From Plectranthus barbatus (lineage: Eukaryota > Streptophyta > Magnoliopsida > Lamiales > Lamiaceae), in contig JAPKLW010000050.1 in assembly GCA_026898455.1 (NCBI GenBank), positions 226,814-290,813 on the forward strand: 64,000 nucleotides of DNA, in the 5' to 3' direction. Below the pieces are notes generated by a model. The model was not told the DNA's origin. It saw only the letters and a program-made list of their open reading frames with translations, and searched no databases. Below are positions 1-9,293 of this stretch, piece by piece (positions within the stretch are counted from its first letter, which is position 1; each line of letters starts with the position of its first letter). The translations under genes were made by a program, and so were the position numbers.

Positions 1-1151
1 AAATCAATTCCTTGTAAATCTCTTAGGAATTTTTCTATATATTTCTGGCTTTGAATATCTACTTCTTTCTCCCTTGCTTGCATGCTCCATATAATTACTG
101 ATTTTGAAATATAATTTGTTCGTGCTCGAATCTTGATTCCTCGTAGTAGTATCAGGACATAATTATTTAAAAATTGTTATATGATATCTTCATGCTTTGT
201 ATCTCCAATAGTTGGGTAGTTTTGAGTGCTTACTCCTATCTGGCATAATTGTATGGCTGGTTGTCTAACTTGTCCTGCTTGCTCTCCTTCATTGAAGAAT
301 AGTGGATATGTTGCAAATATCTTCAGAAATCCTTCTCTTTGTTTTATCACTCCTGAATGATATTGTTGAATAGCTTTCTTCATGTAGTTTGGGAAGTATC
401 GAAATATATCCATGCTTCTGAAGTAGATTGTACTTATGAGTCCGCTTTGGAACATCATATATGTCTTAATAGGATCTGCTTCTGGTAAAACAATTGCCTT
501 GGGCCCTTGAAATATTCCTTCAATAGGGTATATGCTTGAGAGTTTGTCTGCTATTGTGTAATTAACCAAGAAATTATATTCTTGATCAAAAATTGCTTTG
601 GTTAGTTTTGTTAATTCTTCCCGTTCTTGTTCAGTAGGGATATAATTTATTGTTAGTGTTTTGTTATTAGGGATTCGCCCTAAATTTGCCATTCTTGATT
701 GAAGTGGTTGTCCTGGCATTGCTGCTTTTGCTGCATAAGTACTTCGGTATTGTGTTAGTGCATTTTTTGCTTCCTGTAGGCTAGGGTACTTCTTGTAGAT
801 GATGCCGCTTTGGTTGTTGATGAAGATCGCTGCTTTGCTCCAGTCATCATATATTCCTGTATTTAAACCATTAAAAATAACATAGTATGCTTTAGCTCTA
901 TCTTCTTCATCAAAATTTTCTTTAGATGGAGATCCACCAGTTGCCTGTTCCTCTGTCTTTGATTTATCTTTGATTGTTGCTGCTGGAAGATCTTCGGTTG
1001 ATTTGTCACTGGATGAATTAAGCCTTAATTCTATTGCATGTGCTTCTTTATCTGCTTGGCTTGCTTCTTTTTGTAATTGTTGTGCTTGCAGACGAAGTTG
1101 TTTTGCTTTTTCTAATAGTCTTTCTCTTTCTGTTTTCAGGATGGATCGCAC
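1..1151 (-). pseudogene. Caulimovirid transactivator/viroplasmin (TAV, P6-like), broken
   Basis: The open part is 177-1151 (324 codons). The N-terminus is a Lys/Glu/Gln-rich coiled-coil-like segment (about residues 5-45). At about residues 88-140 lies a viroplasmin / RNase H1 N-terminal fold (PF01693 type), recognisable from AYYVIFNG, TGIYDDW and an aromatic-rich KKYPSLQEAKNAL stretch. In caulimoviruses TAV forms inclusion bodies and allows polycistronic translation. One stop lies at about 177-179, and the same frame stays open to the left edge, so the C-terminus is probably cut by one nonsense codon and then by the window. The 5' part overlaps the tail of the protease ORF in another frame because of the pol deletion. 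Confidence 0.8.
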
Positions 1152-1845
1152 TATGTGGACTTATGCTTGGTTCTATAATTCCTTTTTCTAATAATTTTTC
1201 TGTTTCTTCTTTAAATTCTGCGACATCTCTTTCTATATATGGAATTCTATTTGGTACATTTACTTCTTTATTAGGATCTATTAATTCTATCCTAACTTCC
1301 ATTGTATTTGTATTCTTAATAGGGTCTAAAGGATCTTGACTGCTTATTTCATCGAGGATTCTCAAGACTTTTATTTCAATTTCTTCGTGAATGTACAAAA
1401 TTAATTGATTTTTAAGTTCATATATATTTTTTCCTTGTAAAAAAGAAAGTGTAGTATATATCTTTGTTGTAACTAAATGTCTACGTTGATTTTCCATCAC
1501 TGGACAACGTAATTTTACTCTATCAATTTCTTGAATAAAAGGGTAATATTTTTTAAGAAAATTGTTTCCTAGTATTAATGGTACTCCTGTATCTTGTTTG
1601 TATAGAGTGTCTAGAGGGAATTTTCTTCCTTCAATAAGTATTACAAGATCTTTTGCTCTATCATTTATTTGGATAATTTTATTATTGGCAATTCTTACTT
1701 GTATTGGTTTTTCTAGTGTTGACCAATATTTTACTGGTAACATTCTTTCTTGTGCAAGGCATATAGTTGCTCCAGTATCTATATAAGCAAAAGTATATTT
1801 ATTAAATAATTTTACTTTTATAAATGTACTATTCTTGCTCATCAC
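1048..1845 (-). pseudogene. Caulimovirid aspartic protease with truncated reverse transcriptase
   Basis: A retroviral-type aspartic protease occupies the N-terminal 110 residues: the active-site triplet appears as YIDTGAT near residue 20, and the second conserved block as LILGNNFL near residue 95. The family's polyprotein continues into reverse transcriptase and RNase H. Here only the RT entry is left (GIIEPSISPHSAI, about residues 220-232), after which the reading frame runs into sequence that encodes TAV in another frame. All catalytic RT motifs (the YxDD region) and RNase H are absent. The start at 1845 overlaps the coat-protein stop at 1829, a usual compact arrangement. The piece could not supply polymerase activity. 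Confidence 0.85.
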
Positions 1846-3237
1846 TACTTTCTGTATAACTAGAAGTTTCTGATTCAGATTCTATGCTATATGTATCGAA
1901 ATTTATTTCCTCACCTTCTTCGTATATGTCTTCTATAGGTTCGAGCCCTAAAGAGTATATAAGTTTTATTTTATTTTCTTTATACAAGTTTTTCTTTGGA
2001 CATTCATTAGCATAATGACCAAATTCTTGGCATTTCCAGCATCTACATGACTTTTTTTCTTTCGAATTTTTCTTATTTATTGTATTTTTATTATTGTATT
2101 TATCGTATTTTCTATACCTCCTCTGATATTTTTGTTTCCATGGTTTTTTAAATGTTCTATATTTTTTATATCGAGGGTAATATTGTTTTTTATATCTTTT
2201 CTTTCTTTCTGATTTACATCCATATTGATGTGGAATTGTTTCAAGTTGTTTACAACATCGTATATTTATTTTTTCTAAATATTTTTCTTCAGTTTTTCTC
2301 ATACACAAATCATCTCTATATTCTAATGCATATTTTTCTATTAATCCTAATGTTTCTGTTGTTTTAGTTTTTGCTGGGTTTGTTAATTGTATATTTATAT
2401 ATCGTAACATTGCTGGTGGTAGTTTACTTTTTACTATATCTAATAAACCAGTTCTATATGGTGTTCTATAATAATATTTTCTTATTTGGCAAAAGAAATT
2501 TTATGTATCACATGGGTCACAGAGAGCCATATTACTTAGTATTTTTATAATATGTGATTTTTCAAATTCTCGTGTCGTTTCTGATTCGTCCCCAAAAAAT
2601 TCTGCTAATATTTCTTTGGCTAATTGTTTTAGAAGGTCAAATTTAGCTTCCTTTGATTTATCTGTTTTAGCATAGTTGTTATAATTATATGGTGTTGTAT
2701 GTAACCAGTCTGATAATTGTCCTGTAGCTTTATACATTATATATGTTAGAAAATCTTCTAGTGGTAAATTGCTAATTGTATCATCATCAGTTTGGACTAT
2801 CATTTGGAATTGATTTATCCATAACATAATTAAACTTGATGCATTTGATGCACAATCTATATTTAATACTCCACTACTTATACTTCTTTCTTTTTGAATA
2901 TATGATGGTGGAATATTCTTTTTGTATTTTCCTTTTGTATATGTATAATCATTTTTATACATATAATCAATAAAGCTTTTTTCATATTTATTTGGTCATG
3001 TTTCATTACTTGTAGAAGCATTTTCTTGTTGCTTAATATAATCTTCTTTTTTACGTTTTTCTTCTTCTTCTTCTTCCATATTTAATGTTGGATTTTTATC
3101 ATCGCTATCTATTCCATATATGATACTTGAGCATCTTCTTCATCTATTCTTGCAACATTTAAATCATGTATTTGTAATTTGTCTATTAATTTTGATAATT
3201 TTTCTATTTCGTTTATCTTCGAATTGGTGGTATCCAT
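1829..3237 (-). pseudogene. Caulimovirid coat protein, broken
   Basis: Reading about 470 codons from the ATG at 3237 gives an acidic N-terminus with a Glu run, a central capsid domain (2501-2962) and a very basic C-terminus ending in a CCHC zinc knuckle CWKCQEFGHYANEC near 2020, followed by an acidic Ser-rich tail. This matches the caulimovirid coat protein in size, charge pattern and knuckle. Its ATG lies inside the end of the upstream ORF (26-base overlap). Breaks seen: a frameshift near 3120, an in-frame TGA near 3000 and an in-frame TAA at 2501. Apart from these the frame is continuous. Function in the family: packages the open-circular DNA genome. Confidence 0.78.
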
Positions 3238-3539
3238 TTATTTTTTAAATTTATAGGTTCATTTTTTATTAATTTTCTAGTTGTCCCTTTTGTTACTATT
3301 TCTTGTATTAATTCTAATGCCTCTTTACATTCAAGATATTTTTCTTTTCCTGTTAATATTTCTTCATTATCTAATTCTCCTTGTTCTTTTAAGAAATTTA
3401 TTAAATCTTGGTATTTATATTTTCGTATTTTTGTTTTCGTTATTCGATTTATTGAATCTAATAATTCTTTTTGATTTTCTTTAATTATTTCTATTAATGT
3501 TAATATTAAATTAGATACTTTTGAATTCCCTTCTGTCAT
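3213..3539 (-). CDS. Caulimovirid virion-associated protein-like ORF (108 aa)
   Basis: A 108-codon open ORF just upstream of the coat protein, in the position of the caulimovirus ORF III virion-associated protein. The N-terminal half is a heptad-like helix (ILTLIEIIKENQKELLDSI) and the C-terminus is basic and Pro/Trp-containing (KNKWIPPIRR). The family protein forms coiled-coil tetramers on the virion surface and binds DNA through its C-terminus. The identification rests on position, size and coiled coil rather than on a diagnostic motif. Its start codon overlaps the stop of the preceding small ORF as ATGA (3536-3539), and its end overlaps the coat start. Confidence 0.6.
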   Translation of the reverse strand: MTEGNSKVSNLILTLIEIIKENQKELLDSINRITKTKIRKYKYQDLINFLKEQGELDNEEILTGKEKYLECKEALELIQEIVTKGTTRKLIKNEPINLKNKWIPPIRR

Positions 3540-3700
3540 GTAGTTATTAGAATTATTAATTGTTGTTCTAATTCTTTTAATAAAGCTTCTAATCGAAACA
3601 TTTCATATATTTCATTTTCTACTTTATGAAATTCTATTAATTGTTTTGTAAGTTTTATAGTTTCTTGAATTCTTAAAATTTCTTTTCTTAGTGCTATCAT
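3536..3700 (-). CDS. Small caulimovirid ORF (54 aa), coiled-coil-like
   Basis: A 54-codon ORF beginning at the ATG at 3700 and ending in an ATGA overlap with the next ORF, so the spacing suggests a real viral gene. The product is a charged helix rich in Glu, Lys, Leu and Ile. A core of the form LIEFHKVENEI resembles LIEYHEMEVEI in the ORF just upstream (3712-3948), so the two may be tandem relatives. I do not recognise a family. In caulimovirids this position can hold insect-transmission or other small proteins, but nothing in the sequence assigns that. Confidence 0.45.
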   Translation of the reverse strand: MIALRKEILRIQETIKLTKQLIEFHKVENEIYEMFRLEALLKELEQQLIILITT

Positions 3701-3711
3701 CTCAGAATTGC

Positions 3712-3948
3712 TTATTGTAGCAAATTGTTTTGTCGTAATAGTCTATTAAAATATTCTTGTGTGAATTCTTCAGCTAATTTTTCTTCTGTTTCTAGAAATT
3801 GTATATCTAATCTTATTTTTTGTTTTTCTGCTTCATCATATGTAAAATATAATTCTCTTGTTGCAGATAATATTGCCTTTTTAATTTCTACTTCCATTTC
3901 ATGATATTCTATTAATCGTTCGTATGATAAAGTTTCTTTAATTATCAT
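3712..3948 (-). CDS. Small caulimovirid ORF (78 aa), coiled-coil-like
   Basis: An intact 78-codon ORF, the first after the primer-binding site. The product is almost entirely predicted helix with dense Glu/Lys and no Cys motifs. Only 11 bases separate its stop from the next ATG. The shared LIE(Y/F)H core with the following ORF suggests duplication. No family is recognised. It may also be the remainder of a longer upstream gene, because movement-protein sequence expected in a complete caulimovirid was not seen here. Confidence 0.45.
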   Translation of the reverse strand: MIIKETLSYERLIEYHEMEVEIKKAILSATRELYFTYDEAEKQKIRLDIQFLETEEKLAEEFTQEYFNRLLRQNNLLQ

Positions 3949-3968
3949 TATGAATAGTCATATTAATC

Positions 3969-3980
3969 GCTTTGATACCA
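3969..3980 (-). promoter_or_regulatory. Primer-binding site for initiator tRNA-Met (caulimovirid)
   Basis: On the minus strand the sequence is TGGTATCAAAGC, one mismatch from the TGGTATCAGAGC complement of plant initiator tRNA-Met that primes minus-strand DNA synthesis in Caulimoviridae. It lies about 20 bases upstream of the first small ORF, as expected for the viral leader. Confidence 0.65.
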
Positions 3981-3985
3981 AATTG

Positions 3986-4225
3986 TGTTGTCGGTAAATA
4001 AAATTAAAAATTGTGTCAAATTGGTAATTAAAAATAAAATTGTTTTATCGGGAATTGTGTAAATGGAATTTTGATTTGTGCAAAAATACATGTAGGAGGG
4101 TAGTTTTGGAATTAAAATTTTAAAGTTAAGGAAAAGTCAAATTTGGGGTATAATTGAGATGTGTTTATAAAAGAGGGTATTTTCATTATATGTTTTATAG
4201 AAAAGGGTATTTTTAAATATTAAGA

Positions 4226-4271
<46 letters not shown>

Positions 4272-4945
4272 TTATCCTGATAATATTTGTTACGTAAGAA
4301 TCGTACCAACCGATGGCCGTTGAAGATCTTGTAGAATTCTTAAAAGAATGAACGGTTCACAAATTTATTTTATAAGCTAAAGTTCTTAATACATAAACAG
4401 ATTATTTGACTTAAGAAAAAGTATAATATAAATCAATTAAATACATTATTATATTTAAAATAAATCATTTAAATTGATTAATTATATCATAGTTAATAGT
4501 ACATCTTTATAATATATATTTTATGATAACATCATTACAAATAATAAAATACATCAATTATAAATATTATTTGACAAATTAAAAACTATAAAACGATTTT
4601 ATTGAAGTTTTTGCCTTTAAGGGTCCGTTTGGTTGGTGTGATTCGGAATGAGAGAATGGAATAGAAAGATTCCGAAACTCATCGTTTGATTGAAGGGTAT
4701 GAGAATGAAAAAATGAGAATGATACCCAAATACTCAGAAATTACAAAAACCCTCCAAAATGGTGGGTTTCATTTTCATTCCCATTCTAATTAACAAAATT
4801 ATTTTTTATTTATGTTTTATTTATGATTATTTTCTTATTTATTTATTTTTATAATATTATTCTAAAATAATATAATAATTATAATATAATTATTATATTA
4901 TAATAATATAATTATTATTATATTATATTATTTCCTCCTTGAATT
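3986..4945. other. AT-rich intergenic stretch with a (TA)n run; no gene
   Basis: The first part (to about 4220) is probably viral leader or flank, with repeated AAAATTG-like phrases. A TA microsatellite occupies 4227-4269. From 4620 the sequence GGGTCCGTTTGGTTGG resembles the terminus of common plant hAT/Mutator-type MITEs, but no matching second end is seen before the Copia fragment begins near 4946, so it is not called. No ORF or RNA gene is seen. Confidence 0.5.
4227..4269. repeat. (TA)n microsatellite
   Basis: An uninterrupted alternating TA run of about 21 units directly downstream of the viral leader region. Confidence 0.95.
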
Positions 4946-4975
4946 TCCGTCACTGCCTGTTTCTCTGAACTTGCC

Positions 4976-5637
4976 TTAAGCACTACCTTGACCTACTTCA
5001 AAAGAAGTCGAGCCAGTACTGGATGCAGATAGAACAGGTTTTCGTGCATGCATAGAAGACTGCTCCACTACAAGGTCCTCAAGTAGCTCATACAGAGGAT
5101 ACTCTCCCCTTGCAGTAGCAATTCTCTTAAAGTCAAGGTATGAATCAGGAAGAGAATTCAAGATAATATCAATCTCCCTTTGGACACTGATATTACCTCC
5201 TCGCATTGTGTACCGTCTCATGAGCTCAATCATAGGAATCACATGCACTGTCATCGAACTCTCTTCAACCATTTTCTTGCACACCAGATCGTGTAAAAGA
5301 CTATAGTCAAGAGTCCGCTCCACCTGCCCAAAAGCAGACAAGAGATCCTTCCAGATCTCTCCAGCCCTATCGAAGTTTTCTACTTGTGCTTAAATTCTCT
5401 AGATAGGCTAGCCATGATGAGCCAGTAGGCAAAACCATCATCTTCTTCCCCTCTTTCATAAAACTCAAGCTCAAGTTCACAAACTTCATCATAGCCAGGC
5501 ACAAGTGGATCCATGAAAAGAAAATATGCTTGGTTTTTCAAATAAAGGATGTATTTGATGCAAAAACTCCATTCAGGGAGGTTCGGACCAGTTAAGGGAT
5601 TGAGAGCAAGAATATGATCAACAGTAGGCATAGACAT
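4976..5637 (-). pseudogene. Copia gag fragment (copy 1)
   Basis: The start is MSMPTVDHILALNPLTG at 5637, the same start used by the other copies, and it lies two bases after a TTTCAG that looks like a splice acceptor. The protein shows the Copia gag (UBN2-type) pattern, with LPEWSFCIKYILYL near the N-terminus and EIDIILNSLPDSY in the C-terminal half. Near 5370 one base is missing relative to copy 3, giving TAG and a frameshift. The second half is open from 5341. Gag would form the virus-like particle core. The sequence stops before protease. Confidence 0.85.
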
Positions 5638-7255
5638 ATCTGAAACAATAAAGAATCTTAAATAAGAACATACATGCATAACTTCGAAAACAAATGCATT
5701 GAAAACCTTTTGATAAATCAAATACAAATGTTTTCCACTAATAGCCCAAGAGTTCCCACCGCAAGCTACACTCGTAGACGTTTACGATGTCACCCTCAAC
5801 CAGATTTGCGGGTTTTAAGCCCCAATTCTTTAATTTCATACCATGTCAGAAACCTTTAGACACTTGAAATTAATAATTAGTGATAAACTTAGACCAAGCT
5901 GTCTTTCAAGAATAGGGAAGCAGCAACTGCATTATATTCTCAGATGCTTCTAAGCGATTAACCACAACTCTAACTCCAGCCAAAAGAGACAGTTTAGCAT
6001 GGCACGTAACCATACCGCAAAGCCCTTAAAGCTTTTGTTATCTAAAATTTAAATCAATCATAGAATACTTATGAAAGAGATCTACGCAAGCTACACTTGT
6101 AGACGTTTACGCAAAAACCCTCCCACTATTCACATGACTTAAATTGTTTGTCAAGATATCCCAACAACTGCAACCCATGCACCTCCGAGAATTAGCAAGC
6201 TACACTTGTAGACGTTTACTAAGATGAGAGATGCACTTACAGCCTAGGACCGCTTTGTGGAGGTCTGCTGATTTTTTTCAAAAATCCGCTTAGTATTTTT
6301 GATTCAAAAGGTTTTTTAAATGCGCACACAGATAATTTCATTATCATTATATTTTCCAAATTTTTGCATGTAATTAAACGAGCCCAAAAATTCCCAAAAT
6401 ATAATCCAACAAGAAATTAATCACATAAGCATACTTGTAAAGTTGTAAATAATAAAAGCAGTAAATCATGCTTTTCCTATTATCTACACATGCTTATTGT
6501 GCAATTTATAAATCACATATCATATAAGGACAATTAAGACAAACAAAAATTTCCCGTGGTCCCACTCAATAGAAAAATAAATCATATCTATTATAAAATT
6601 GAAAAAATAAATCTTTTGGATAACTCCAAATCTTTCTTCAAATCTTCAGGGCCTTGAAATCTTCAACCACCAAATCTTTTGGATTTAGGGTTTTGTGATT
6701 AGAAAATTGGTTCCACAACTCAACTGCAAACCCTAGGGTTTACATCGAATTGCACCAACCGTCAAAACACAAACCACCGCCGCAGGAGCAGCAGCCGCTG
6801 ACGATAGCCACCGCCGCCGATCGCCCGCACCCGCCGTGCGCTTGGGCGCACGCTGCAGCCCCGCTGCCAGTCGCCGCCGCCTGCCGCCTGCAGCCCGCGC
6901 GCGCTGCTGCCGCCGTCGCCTGCCCGCGGCCGCACGTGCGCACAGGCCCAGCCTATCGCTGTCGTGCGCGCCGCCCTCGTCCCGCCGGTCTTCGTCTTGT
7001 TCTTCATCCCGTCCCGTTCAGTTTACAGATTTGAAAAAAAAAATACATAGACTAAACTATTACAATTTTTTCTATCAAATCTAATCACGGATTTTCTCGT
7101 GATTTTACAAAATAGATTTAATCCAAACACGGATAAACCACCGCGGATTAATTCAGACGGGTTGCCACAAGGAACAAAAACCATCCACGACAAATAAAAT
7201 TCATACATGCATAATGAATAAATTGCATTCAACAGAGCCATGAAACGGGAACCTG
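5638..7255 (-). other. Copia copy 1 leader with triple repeat and GC-rich island
   Basis: Untranslated region between primer site and gag. It holds three copies of a 25-base element (5761-5785, 6086-6110, 6195-6219) with core GTCTACGAGTGTAGCTTGC or close variants on the element strand, and a strongly GC-rich block at about 6766-7015 in otherwise AT-rich DNA. Both features recur at matching places in copies 2 and 3. ORFs inside the GC-rich block are open in several frames only because of base composition and are not called as genes. Confidence 0.75.
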
Positions 7256-7754
7256 ACTCTAATACCAATTGTAGGGATTTTCCGTGAACTCGTGAATCAC
7301 CAAATCCAATTAAGCAGGACCAATCATGGATGTTGAATACAATAACTAATTCACCAAACCCTAGCATGCTCCTATGAATTTAATGCGTGGATTAAGGGAT
7401 TACCTTTATTCCGTAGAGTCTGATCCGATCTTTCGCGTTTGAATATCCAACTTTAATTCAACCATGCGATTCAATTAAATATGCTGAAAACAAAATTAGC
7501 CAAACTAATTTCTGATGTAATTGAAATAAAAAGAGAAACAGAAAAATGGAAGAAGGCTTGTTCTCCAGATCAAATCTTCAGATCTGTATCCCAATGTTGT
7601 TCAGATCTGCTACTGGTGAGGATTCCACAGATCTGTAATTGTGCAAGCCAGAGTCAAAATCCTCTTCCCTCTACACTCAGCGCCGCCGCCCCTCTCTCTC
7701 TCTCTAGGATTTGTGTTGTCTTGTTGTGTGTTTCAAACTGAGAGAGAGATCTGT

Positions 7755-7764
7755 CTATTTATAG
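7755..7764 (-). promoter_or_regulatory. TATA box of Copia LTR (copy 1)
   Basis: CTATAAATAG on the minus strand, followed downstream by CT-rich sequence. The same box is kept in all LTR copies (23378-23387 and 57476-57485), so it is the likely element promoter. Confidence 0.65.
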
Positions 7765-8597
7765 ACCTAGGGTTTTATCCCTACTGGGCTACTGGGCTCA
7801 ATTCAGCATATTTAATTGGGCCAGACCTGGGACCTAATGCAAATAATAAAGTGGTCATATGAATTAATTAATTCTCATGTCCACAACCAGGACACAATTA
7901 ATTAATTAATGAATATTAATTCTTTTTCACCACATAATTAATACTAACCTAACCCTTTATTACCACGTTATGAGAACGGGCTGCATTTATCTGAGTATCC
8001 TCACATTTAAGGTTACCAGACATTCATTAATAAATTGGAGCTTCTAACAAGCTACCACAATTAATTAATAGCTTATATTCCTGAGAAGTACCACTCAAAC
8101 CTTATCACTCGTGTCTGAACTTAATCAGCCTGCAGGACTTTGGCACGATGAACATTATTGAGCTCCTCAGGGATTGTCCCCATCCTTTTACTCGAATATG
8201 GTTGCCTAACTCTAGTCTCAGGCTGTACTACACGAACTGCTGCTACCCAAGATGCAGATATACGAGCACATTACTTAGGCTCTCCACCATGGCAAATCAA
8301 AGCAACAGTCAACCCGTGCATACCCCTGAACCTTTGTTAGGGTTTGGACTCAATCAAGAACGAGATCTTGTATTCGCTGATGTCAGACAGACAAATACAT
8401 CTCAATGTGGTCCAATCAATACGCCACCCTTGCGTACCAGCATATCAAGTAACCAAGACAGATTACTTCGTTCGACTATGCTGCAACCATTCAGACAGAC
8501 GTATCCTCAACGCTGTCTCGGCTTTGATAATATTTATATCTCACTAGGTCAAGTGATCATAATGTGTTCTGCGATCTACAATACGCCGAATGATCGT

Positions 8598-8618
8598 CCC
8601 TAAACCCTAAACCCTAAA
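8598..8618 (+). repeat. Interstitial telomere-type repeat (CCCTAAA)3 inside LTR
   Basis: Three perfect plant-type telomere units interrupt the LTR sequence that in the other copies reads directly CGTCCCTATC. No other copy in the window has them, so they were added after or during insertion of this copy. Confidence 0.9.
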
Positions 8619-8738
8619 CCCCAATCGGTGAGACAAGAGGATACCATTGTTACCTGCATGTAAGTGTGTTTAACCGATAGGAGAAAAGTCAAACGTATAC
8701 TCATTGTAATAAATGCTTTCTGTATACAAAATCCAACA

Positions 8739-9293
8739 GTTGTCCCATCGAGGTTTCCTTTTTCTGACTTGCAGTGTGTTTTTTATCATATCAAGTGGAC
8801 TTTTGCTGCTTTGATTAGAACGACTCTTAGCTAATCCGATGAATGTTTGGTGGTGGATCCTCTGACGAACGAGCTTTAAGGATCACAAACTTTGAGATCT
8901 CATTTCTTAAAGTCTAGTCTTATAAAGTTTTTGCTTGTCCCGGCTTGCGCGTGTCATCTTCCCAGTTAGGAAGCACCTTGCTGGTGACATTAATTGGTGA
9001 GCTCCTTGCTGGTGGATTACCAGTTGGTGATAGCTTGTCAGCCAACTTCCTCCAAGGACGCTTTGCTGGCAAATACATTTTAGCTAGCAATCACCAAACA
9101 AGCTTTTTTGCTGGTGAAAACTTCGCCAGCAAATCTCCTAAAGCTTTTGATTAGCTTCTATTACAACTCAATAATTCATTTACATGATATTACAAGTTTG
9201 AGCTAATCTAGCTAGAGACACACTAATCTAGAGATATGTTTGACTAATCAAAACATCCTATAATGAAAGAATTTCAAACAAAAGTTTCTAACA
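8739..9293. other. Possible diverged LTR remnant
   Basis: This stretch is rich in CTGGTGA/GCTGGTGAA phrases and passes into a TTACAACTCAATA segment, both also seen in the solo LTR at 30083-31751. It may be the 3' part of an old related LTR. Similarity is patchy and ends are not clear. Confidence 0.3.

Larger units (their letters stand above)
1..3985 (-). mobile_element. Endogenous caulimovirid (pararetrovirus) locus, degraded
   Basis: Read on the minus strand the order is: tRNA-Met primer site, two small ORFs, virion-associated protein, coat protein with zinc knuckle, aspartic protease with the first part of a reverse transcriptase, then a transactivator/viroplasmin ORF. This is the gene order of TAV-bearing Caulimoviridae (plant DNA viruses that replicate by reverse transcription). 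No LTRs are seen, as expected for a virus rather than an LTR retrotransposon. The locus is AT-rich, runs off the left edge, and contains nonsense codons, at least one frameshift in the coat gene and a large deletion in pol, so it is a fossil. The genus cannot be fixed from what remains. Confidence 0.88.
4946..8738 (-). mobile_element. Truncated Ty1/Copia element, copy 1
   Basis: On the minus strand it contains the 5' LTR (7270-8738), a decayed primer site, a long leader, and gag up to about codon 220. Everything downstream (protease, integrase, RT, RNase H, 3' LTR) is missing. It belongs to the same family as copies 2 and 3 in this window, with clear similarity in LTR, leader and gag. The 3' half ends abruptly near 4946 against unrelated AT-rich sequence, so no target-site duplication can be read. 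It is the most decayed copy: the primer site has two mismatches and gag is frameshifted. Confidence 0.88.
7270..8738 (-). repeat. Copia 5' LTR (copy 1)
   Basis: About 1.47 kb, starting TG and ending CA in either reading. It matches the 1446-bp LTRs of copy 2 with many small differences. A TATA box (CTATAAATAG on the element strand, 7755-7764) lies mid-LTR. Unique to this copy, (CCCTAAA)3 sits at 8598-8618. The adjoining primer site (7256-7267) has two mismatches to TGGTATCAGAGC. Confidence 0.88.

Noticed and set aside
4620..4945. hAT/Mutator-type MITE beginning GGGTCCGTTTGGTTGG
   Set aside because: Only one possible end is visible; no inverted partner or target duplication.
6740..7084. Several overlapping ORFs on both strands in the GC-rich Copia leader (also 22339-22708 and 58118-58459)
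   Set aside because: Open only through high GC content, not conserved in frame among the three copies, and located in an untranslated leader.
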